Positions 12,335 to 64,000 of a DNA stretch of 64,000 bases are shown here, in pieces. The position numbers were made by a program, and so were the translations under genes. The notes under the pieces are model-generated. The model was not told the origin of the DNA, ran no database searches, and worked only from the letters and a program-made list of their open reading frames with translations. The stretch lies in the NCBI GenBank assembly GCA_030549495.1, contig JAUIRK010001041.1, positions 1,488,001 through 1,552,000 of the forward strand, given 5' to 3'. Within the stretch, counting starts at the first letter, position 1. Each line of letters opens with the position of its first letter. The stretch is from Nectonema munidae (lineage: Eukaryota; Nematomorpha; Nectonematoida; Nectonematidae).

Positions 12335-13391
12335 GTGGAGTTAGATACGGTGTACTTATAGATTGAGTTTATGTGGTTTTGATGATTAATGTAGTGAGTG
12401 CACTGAGATGTTGCGGAGTGAGGAAGGTGACAGTTGAAGCAAGAAAGTTTTGAGGTGTCTGGGGCATGTATGCAGGAGATGATAAGATGGCCACGGTGCC
12501 CGCAGTTTGGTTCTGTGGAATTGCATTTCAGTGAAGCATGTCCATATTTGAGGCAGTTATTGCATTGTTTGGGTTTTGGTTTGAAAATATGTGTGGTGAG
12601 CAGATAGTTGTCGAGAAATATTTTTGGTTGGTCAGTAAGAAAGTTAAAAATTTGTGGGTTGTATGGTTCTAGTAAGGCAGTGTAGGAGTATAGACCTTGT
12701 TTTCCTAATTGAATAAGATTGATTAGAGAGCCAATAGAAAGGATGTTTGGGTTTTGTTGAGAGATGATATTGCTAAGGTTCAAGAGTGGTATACTATTTG
12801 GAATGCTTCGGATGATGAGTTTAGGTTTTTGAATAGTAATGTTTTCTGCTATCATTCCTTTTTTGGTGAGTTGTGTTTGTGCATGTTTTTTTTTGTTGTG
12901 GGTTATTGAATTGAAAATATATGGCACCAGAGTGTGATGATCGTGTTTTGGTGATGGTGTAGTTATTTTGTGAGGTTTCAAGATTTTTGATTGTAGTTTG
13001 TTTATGAGAAGCTTTTTCTTTTTTAGTAGTTATGGAGGTGGGGCAATATTTTTATGGTGAGATCAGGCTCTAAAAATGATTTAGTTTGTTTAGGTTTGGT
13101 GGGGGAGGTGGTGTTAACTAGTGAGGTGGTGGATTCTTGAGTGTTGTCTAGTGAGTGATTTGATGAGATGTTAGCGTAAGTAGGTTTTGAGTTTATGGAC
13201 TTTTATATGGATTGTTCAAAAGTTTTGAGATAGTATAATGAAATATTGTATTTTAGGTCATTAAAAAGTGTTAGATCTTGAAAAGACAGCGATGTGGTTG
13301 AAATGAAATTGTTAAAGAGTTTGTCTAGGGAATCTGTAGATGATGCATGTTGTGAGTTCGGTTCGGTTCGGGTTCTTTTATTGGTAGTCAT
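12328..13391 (-). pseudogene. LINE ORF1, gag-like with zinc knuckles
   Basis: Two open pieces (13391-13203 and 12981-12328) from the 5' part of the LINE. The second contains CNNCLKYGHASLKC, a perfect CX2CX4HX4C knuckle, then a decayed CGHRGH finger and CFNCHLPHSATSQC. This arrangement of knuckles is usual for ORF1 RNA-binding proteins of I, R1 and Jockey elements. The RRM-like part lies before the knuckles. The stretch between the two pieces carries stops. Confidence 0.75.
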
Positions 13392-13410
13392 AAATATAAG
13401 AGGTTATGAG

Positions 13411-14235
13411 TAGAAAGTAGGTTAATGAGTGTAGTTAAATATTCAATGCAATATAATGTTAAAAAGAAAAATTATATAGTAAAGTGGAATAAAAGCTTGA
13501 AGCAATAAAAAATTACAGATGTTTAATTAAATTTATAGGAAGATAAAAAGAATAAAATTAAAAGAGCCCTTCAAAAGAGAGAGTAGTAGAGTTGATTTGA
13601 CAGGAAGAGAGGACATTTTTTTATTGAAGGGGATTTTGAAGTTTAAATCAAGAAAGATTTTAAACAATAGAAAAGAACTTACATTTTATAAAAAATTTTA
13701 CTTCAGCTTGAAGTTTATTATTAAAAAAAGATATTGCCAAATTAATCTTGCGGCACTTTTTAACCGAACCGATGATTCAACGCTAAAAACTGATTTTATG
13801 CTACCATTTCTATTGTCTCAAATTAATACCTTTTGTTAGCAAGCCGAAATAATTATTTTTAAATACTTTTTCAAATAATATTTTAAAAAATTGATGTTTT
13901 ATTTTTCAACATTCAAAATATAATTAAAACTCAGTTTAGAATCTAAAATTGAATGATTATTTTCAGTTTTGCTGAAATATAATGCTGATATTTTTCAAGC
14001 TATTTGCATACTAAAATATTAACTAAAAGTATAAATGGAATTTGGTAGGACTTTTTACCCAAATACAAACATATATGTTCTTAATTTACAATTAAGAACT
14101 TGAAATTAAAAATAATATTAGATAAATGTTTAAAATAAAAAAAACATATATTTAAGTATGAATGAGGGATGGCAATAGAGTATTATTATATATTTTTATG
14201 TCTTCCATTATCTTCCCAGACCACACATATTATAA
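13411..14235. other. AT-rich noncoding stretch
   Basis: The first 180 bases may be the LINE 5' UTR. GCGGCACTTTTTAACC near 13750 resembles GGGGCACTTTTTAACC near 7842 on the far side of the LINE, which hints at a shared older repeat at the insertion locus. Nothing else recognised. Confidence 0.45.
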
Positions 14236-14382
14236 AGGTAAGGTAAAGGTAACGTGAGTGGGTTTTCATTGACAAGGCACTGATGTACTGCTTATGTCAA
14301 ACTATGAACAAATTGGTATCGATGAGGAATCGAACCCAGAGTCTTCCGTGCTGAGTCCATCTTCTCAACCAAACAGAGCCTC
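14236..14382 (-). mobile_element. tRNA-derived SINE, divergent relative
   Basis: On the - strand it has GGTTCGATTCC as box B and a GGTAAA-type iterated tail (ggtaaggtaaaggt at 14238-14251 on the + strand). The body shares the overall plan of the 238-369 family but differs through most of its length, so it is a separate subfamily. Confidence 0.65.
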
Positions 14383-14384
14383 CA

Positions 14385-16555
14385 TTTTGGGAGAGAAAAG
14401 TTGTTAAGGCTGTCGCAGATGCATATGTTTCTATTGTGAATGGAACATCGTCATCTATTGCAGCAACTGAAGCCTTAGAGATTTCTTCCTTTATTGCTAA
14501 AAAACATTTTTCGAGTTCTTTGCTAGGGGGAAAAGAGGAGATTTTGAAAAAGGGTGATATTCGATCTGAAAAATTTACTATTCATGGAGAATAGTAGGAG
14601 AAAAGACCCAATGCTCGCTTTAGTGACTTGGAAAATGTGGGAAGTGGCATTAACTTTAAGTGGTGTGAGTCTTTTTGATCGGGGCTGATGTTTCCATTGT
14701 CTAGAAGATGTCCTAAAAATCTAATTTTTGTGATGCCATATTCGCATTTTTCAGGATTAAGTGCAAGTTTAGGCGATCATTGACTTTTCGGAATGCTTCC
14801 ATGTTTTCGTTAAGCTCCTCCTTCGTATTTTTATAACAATGTTCACAACGTAGACGAATGTGCCATTAAGTCAATGATTCTTAATTAAGTTATGCATGAT
14901 GCGTTGAAATGCAACAACGGAGTTTGTTAGTCCAAATGGTAATCGTCTAAACTCAAACAAACTACCATCGTCTCCAAAAGCTGTATAAATTCTTTCTTCT
15001 TTACGAATAGGGCATTGATAATAAGCCGATTTGAGATCTAATTTGTTGAAGAATTTGTATTGAGATAGTTGAAGTATGATGTTAGATATCTTAGGGAGAG
15101 GAAAAGCGTCTAGGTGCGTGAATTGATTGATGGTTGCCGAATAATCGACAACCATTCGTCGTTTGTGCCTTTCATTATGAGTTACCAAAACTTGAGCTCG
15201 CCATGGTGAGTTGGAGTACGTTATGATTCCATCTTTTAGAAGCATGCTTATTTTTTCTGGATGAACTTGTCAGGTGTGGAATAATTTCGGGTCTTTGCTG
15301 CTATCGGTTTAACGTTTTTGGAAAGGTTAGCAAAAAGAAAAGGAGCTTCTATTTTTATCTGCGTTATGTTACAGATTTTAAGTGAAGGTACGTCTCCGCT
15401 AAAGATAAACTTCACACGATCATGCAACTTCATAAATTCTTGTCCAAGTATGACAGGCGTACGTAAATTTGGCAGGACTGAAGGACGCATGTTAGCGTAT
15501 AGTTGTCCATTTACTGTGATAGAAGCTACACAATGACCTTTAGTTTTGCTTGAGAGATGGGAAGAAGCCATGCCTACCGTATCACTAGAAGAGAGAATAG
15601 GAAGCTGTAATGATTTTGCTATGTTCAACTTTATAAAATTGTGAGTGCTTCCAGTATAGATCATTGCGCTGAGATAAGTATTATTTATGAAGGCAGTTAC
15701 AAACGACACTTTTATACCGACGAACTAGGGAGTGGAGTGGTAAGAGCAATAAAGGCGGAGCTGGCTTTAGAGTTTGCAGTGAACTTCTTACTCTTGACCG
15801 ACAAACTTTAATGGCCTCGTTTTTCATATGACAAGCAGGAGGCATTTTTGGCTGGCAGTAAGATCGTAGGTGATTCTCGCGTCCACAAAACTGACATCTA
15901 GACGAATGAGCTACTTATATTGTTTTATGGCGGCAAAACAATCTTCTGTAGTTTCGGACTCAGGATTTTCGAGTCCATTTTCTGAGCAGAACGATGCTTT
16001 TGCTTGGACTTGAGGGGAGACGTACACTGTCGCATTGAGGTGTGCCATTTCAAGACTTCCGGCTGTTGATGCTGCGTTATCTAGGTTGATTTCATAGCTT
16101 TCCAGAAGTCTTTGTCGTATCGCAGCAAAGGTAAGGCCTGTAATGAAGGCGTCACGGATCGCCTGTTCAGAGGGATGAAAGGCACTCACTTGTTCAAACT
16201 TACAGTCATTTGCAAAAGTCTTCAGCTTTAGAAATTGATCGATGGACTCTCCTGGTTGCTGTTTTCTAATAGCAAGCACGTGCCGTGCAAAAAAGTGTTT
16301 ACAGGTTTAACGTATGTAGATTCAAGAATTTTAATCGCGCTTTCAAAGGTAGTACAATTAGAAACTAACTAATACACTTTGGGTGAAACATAGTTTAATA
16401 ATATACTGAGTTCATTAGGAGAATTATCAGGATGGGCCACTTTTAGAGAGTTAATACAGTTAGTAAGAATGCGGTACCAATGGTACCATTAATCTGTGGT
16501 AGTATCCTGTGATCTATCAAAATCCGATGGTCTTAAGATATTATCCATATTAAGC
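14385..16555 (-). mobile_element. Ty3/Gypsy LTR retrotransposon fossil, internal part
   Basis: Read right to left it carries gag-like, aspartic-protease-like and reverse-transcriptase regions in the Ty3/Gypsy order. The RT part is recognised by its RMVVDYS, FNKLDLKSAYYQ and FRRLPFGLTNS-type motifs. No LTRs, RNase H or integrase were identified, so only part of an element remains. It is broken several times and appears old. A SINE abuts its left edge and a LINE fragment lies just past its right edge. Confidence 0.8.
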
Positions 16556-16634
16556 CTAGTTATTGTTGAATAAATAGTTATAAAAGAAAGAGATACTTTT
16601 TTCTTTAAGTTAGGTTTTATTCAACAATAAAACA

Positions 16635-17393
16635 ATGATACATTTTAACCTATTTAGTCATTTGAAGTATGATAATCAGATCAATAATGTACTTGGATTA
16701 TTCCATACTTGGTGTGATAACAATCTCTTAAACTTGAACTTGAGTAAATGTAAATATGTTGTTTTTTCCAAATTTAATAGAAATGATTCTCATGAAATAA
16801 CTATTAATAATTATAAATTAGAGCGTGTTGAACATTATACCTATCTCGGACTTACACTTTCTTCGAATCTCTCATGGATCTACCACATAAAAAACTTGAT
16901 TACTAAAATCTCACGTCTTTATGGAACTTTCTTTAGATTACGGCATTTTCTAACTTCTAAAACCAGGACTACTCTATACTATTCTTACGTTTACCCTCAT
17001 TTAATATATTGCAATATCTTTTGGTGCACAAGTAATTTCACATATATAAATAAACTACTACGAGTACAAACAAAGTGTATAAAATTCACCAACAACAATA
17101 ATGAAAAAAACTTAATTACGTTCTTCAATATATACGAAATTAACACCTATCTTTTATGCATGCTTTATTATAAACTATCATTCAAAAATCACTATTTTTA
17201 TATCTTTTCATATAATAATAGTATTCATTCCCACTTCACTAGATCCAATCATCTTCTTCATTTTCAGTCTTTTGACAATAACAGCTGCTTTAAGAAAATA
17301 ATTTATGGTATCTATCACAATATAAATAGATTTATAGTGATCTCGATTTCTCTAACCCCTTTGGATTTAAAAACGCTGTTAAAAAAGCAATAA
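16635..17393 (+). pseudogene. 5'-truncated LINE: C-terminal RT region
   Basis: A 252-codon open frame from the thumb end of a LINE RT. It shows LFHTWCDNNLLNLNLSKCKY, YTYLGLTLSSNLSW and YYSYVYPHLIYCNIFW, typical of CR1/Jockey-group elements. The palm and everything upstream are missing, as expected for 5' truncation on insertion. The frame itself is intact, suggesting a younger insertion than its neighbours. A pyrimidine-rich stretch follows at about 17435-17480. Confidence 0.75.
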
Positions 17394-61896
<44,503 letters not shown>

Positions 61897-62770
61897 TCAA
61901 ATTCACAGCCTCTTCATTTGCCAAACAGTCTCTTGGATTCAAAGTTATTCTTCTGTCTCCTCATCAAAAGCGTAGTGTACATGTTTTTGAAGATATTCAT
62001 CAAAGTTTTGACATACCTATACAAGTTGTATATATATATATACACGCATATATGTAGAATCTCAAATTCACATTCGGTAAACTCTTTGCAATGGCTTTTA
62101 AAGCATTTTATAATGCAGTTTAATGTTCCTTTTTTATATCGTCTTTTCTTCATTTCTGAAAATGTTGTCTGTATTGATTTTATGATATTTGGACTGTCAG
62201 CACTTTATTCCTTGTTGTGTGATGACAGGCATATCAATTATTTTTTCATTTTTATTTGGTTCACCTTTTTTGCTTCTCAAAAGCAACTCCATAAATAATT
62301 GGAATAATAATGATGATGAACATGATAACTGAAAGATAATCTTTTTACAAAGATGGCAGACTGCTTGACACGTCTATTTTTGTATAAAATCTCATGCAAC
62401 ACCTTGCATATCACAAGAGTTACATTTGCTATGTAATTTATTTTTATGGATCATTAATTATAATTTTATTTTTTTATCAAATTGTTTTTTGTTATTTTGT
62501 ATTTTCCTTTTTTCCTCCAACGATACAACATACTTTTGCTCATGAACGAATTTTGTGCACACTCTCTGTTCTTCCTTCCCGCTTTTTTATACAAATGAAT
62601 CTGACGAAACAAATTTAATTATACACTTTTTATTTTCGTACTGCTAATTTTCTTTTTTTTTCACAATATTTACCCTCTCTCCTTCAACATGATGAAATCA
62701 TATACGAGCATTTTTGGATTTGTAGTTTAGAATTTTTGTAATGAAAATAAAATTGTAAAATTTAAAGAAA
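61897..62770 (+). other. Src42A 3' UTR (extent inferred)
   Basis: AT-rich noncoding sequence after the kinase stop. It contains a short (TA)n stretch near 62029 and no recognisable mobile element. I end it just past the first good polyadenylation signal; the real cleavage site needs RNA data. Confidence 0.6.
62746..62751 (+). terminator. AATAAA polyadenylation signal for Src42A
   Basis: Canonical AATAAA about 850 bp past the kinase stop codon, followed by T-rich sequence. A second AATAAA lies at 62821-62826 and could be used instead. Confidence 0.5.
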
Positions 62771-62792
62771 AAAATCACATTTTTTTCCAGTA

Positions 62793-62798
62793 TTTATT
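62793..62798 (-). terminator. AATAAA on the minus strand (convergent gene)
   Basis: TTTATT on the + strand gives AATAAA on the - strand, at a usual distance past the proposed stop at 62961. It lies about 45 bp beyond the kinase signal at 62746, so the two 3' UTRs would abut or overlap. In DNA this AT-rich such hexamers are common by chance. Confidence 0.3.
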
Positions 62799-62960
62799 AT
62801 TTTATATAATTTTTTACTCTAATAAATTTATGTTTTTGCTACAAAAAGTAGTATTTGATTCTTTTTAGAAGATTACGATTTGCTGTGGGAGTTTGGTTTA
62901 TCGGATACGGCATTGCCCTGTGAAGCCAATGATTCAATAGTGAAGAAAGACACTGTAACT

Positions 62961-63069
62961 TTAAAAGTGACATTTTGGCAAAGTATTGATGCCATTGATG
63001 AGTTGTCTTGATGTATAATTGCCGCAAATTTTGTGAACTTCAGGTTTAGCAAATCGTTTGACAGAGTAA
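62961..63069 (-). CDS. Probable last exon of a convergent unknown gene
   Basis: On the - strand a strong acceptor (ttttctttcag, AG at 63071-63070) is followed by 35 open codons and TAA at 62963-62961. The peptide includes KRFAKPEVHKICGNY and ends TLPKCHF; it is of ordinary composition, unlike the Lys/Asn/Ile/Phe-rich shadow frames around it. The local base composition is also richer in G and C than its flanks. A - strand AATAAA lies at 62798-62793, about 165 bp past the stop. I do not recognise the protein. Upstream exons would lie beyond the window or in 63070-64000. The competing reading is a + strand exon at 62869-63011, also open. Confidence 0.42.
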
Positions 63070-63321
63070 CTGAAAGAAAAATTAAAATTTTGTTAGCAAT
63101 AATTTGAATTGTCTGAAAACGGGATATTATACAATTTGCCTCAACTTAATCTCTTTTCACGTTAATTGCACATTTTCACGTTCAAGGTGAAACAATTGTA
63201 TTTCAAATAAAAATAAGTGAATTTCGTATTCAATTCAATTTAAAAAAGTAAAACTTGAATCAAGATTTAAACTATCTACACTTTTAACTTATCCTATTTT
63301 CAACAGTGGTGAATGTTTAGG

Positions 63322-63451
63322 GGGCGTAAGGTTAGATACTGTGTTTCGATAACTCAAAGTCTTGGATTCGAACCCGCATCAAGCCTACTTTACTCATAGT
63401 TCAATACAAGCGCGCAATTGTGCCTTTTCGATGAAAATACCCCACTGTATG
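63322..63451 (+). mobile_element. tRNA-derived SINE, degraded
   Basis: GGCGTAAGGTTAGATAC, then CTTGGATTCGAACCCGCA (box B) and CAATTGTGCCTTTTCGATGA, the same family as 238-369 in opposite orientation. The GGTAAA tail is missing. It would lie in an intron of the proposed convergent gene. Confidence 0.75.
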
Positions 63452-64000
63452 CATTTTTGATGTACGGAAAAAAGTGTTGATTTGAATTAAAAAATATTCA
63501 TATACTATATGTAATATATAGTATATGACATTTTATAAGGAAAATTAGAATATAATTTAAGAGATAACATAAATTGCTTTTAAAAGAAAATACTTTGTTT
63601 TAGAATTTCAGGAAGTTATTCAGAAGATTTGAGAAGTTTCAGAAATAAAGAACAAACGTTTAATTTTATTGATTACAATTTCATTTTGATGTGCATTCAG
63701 TGTTTCAACTACTCATCAAGAATCATTTTACTTTTAGCAATTTTTTTTAATATTCGCCATAAAATGAGAAAAAAATATTAAATGAAATCCAAGAAATTGC
63801 ATATCAATGCAATTAAGTTTTTTTCAAAGTACATAAACAAGTTAATACCATATGTTTAATAGATAATATGTTTGATACTGTTAACTAGAGAGTTGCAGCC
63901 AATGGACATGTTGGTTAGTTATTGTTGCCACCTAGTGAGTAGTCCTATATTAATTTAAAAATTCAAGTTTTTCCAAAAAATACAAAATAGATCGTAGAGG
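63452..64000. other. AT-rich end of the window
   Basis: No gene, exon or repeat recognised; a TATACTATATGTAATATATAG palindromic stretch lies near 63500-63526. Confidence 0.5.

Larger units (their letters stand above)
7891..13410 (-). mobile_element. I-clade-like LINE with RNase H, nearly full length, broken
   Basis: A non-LTR retrotransposon read right to left: gag-like ORF1 with CCHC knuckles, APE-type endonuclease, reverse transcriptase, RNase H and a C-terminal CCHC-like finger. The presence of RNase H after the RT and the zinc-knuckle ORF1 place it near the I/Nimb/R1 group. It ends at a (CACT)n tail, seen as gagtgagtgagtgag at about 7892-7907. A Mutator-like element splits the endonuclease. 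Frames are broken in several places, so it is inactive. No target duplication was recognised. Confidence 0.85.

Noticed and set aside
62869-63011. Plus-strand exon with acceptor ctttttag and 47 open codons (DYDLLWEFGLSDTALPCE...)
   Set aside because: Competes with the minus-strand exon. The minus reading has a better acceptor and a stop plus polyadenylation signal in order; the plus reading has no donor-bearing upstream partner. Kept as the alternative.

Overview
This window is AT-rich nuclear DNA from an animal, most likely an arthropod. It carries one complete host gene, an eight-exon Src-family tyrosine kinase closest to insect Src42A, running on the + strand from 18157 to 61896 with seven GT-AG introns. 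The eight exons total 1590 nt and give an uninterrupted 529-residue protein: an N-terminal Met-Gly myristoylation signal, then SH3, SH2, kinase domain and a C-terminal regulatory tyrosine. The arthropod placement rests on the kinase sequence and the mobile-element mix. I cannot name the species; a crustacean such as a copepod is only a guess.

Region by region: 1-18 kb is a graveyard of mobile elements with no host gene. It holds a tRNA-derived SINE, a BED-finger hAT remnant (about 0.9-2.8 kb), a truncated Tigger/pogo transposase (3.8-4.9 kb), a short LINE scrap (5.9-6.2 kb), a long I-clade-like LINE with RNase H on the - strand (7.9-13.4 kb) that is split by a 647-bp Mutator-like element with a 9-bp target duplication, a Ty3/Gypsy fossil (14.4-16.6 kb) and another LINE 3' piece (16.6-17.4 kb). 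From 18 to 62 kb the kinase exons alternate with introns full of repeats: a 3.2-kb hAT element with an intact 8-bp target duplication, a large family of short TTAA-flanked (piggyBac-type) MITEs, hAT and pogo MITEs, foldback hairpins, SINEs, an RTE-like LINE tail, and two LINEs arranged 5' to 5' in intron 7. After the kinase stop codon there is a 3' UTR with a polyadenylation signal. On the opposite strand, at 62961-63069, lies a plausible last exon of a convergent neighbouring gene.

The kinase is the only gene whose biology can be read with confidence. Everything else is transposon-derived. The most informative unexplained structure is the set of small nested elements: three TTAA MITEs sharing their target sites end to end, two MITE subfamilies sharing a repeated GCAGACGA motif, a foldback element inserted inside such a MITE, and a Mutator-like element whose terminal repeat is itself duplicated. 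I found no rRNA, CRISPR array, viral capsid or envelope gene, or bacterial-type operon.
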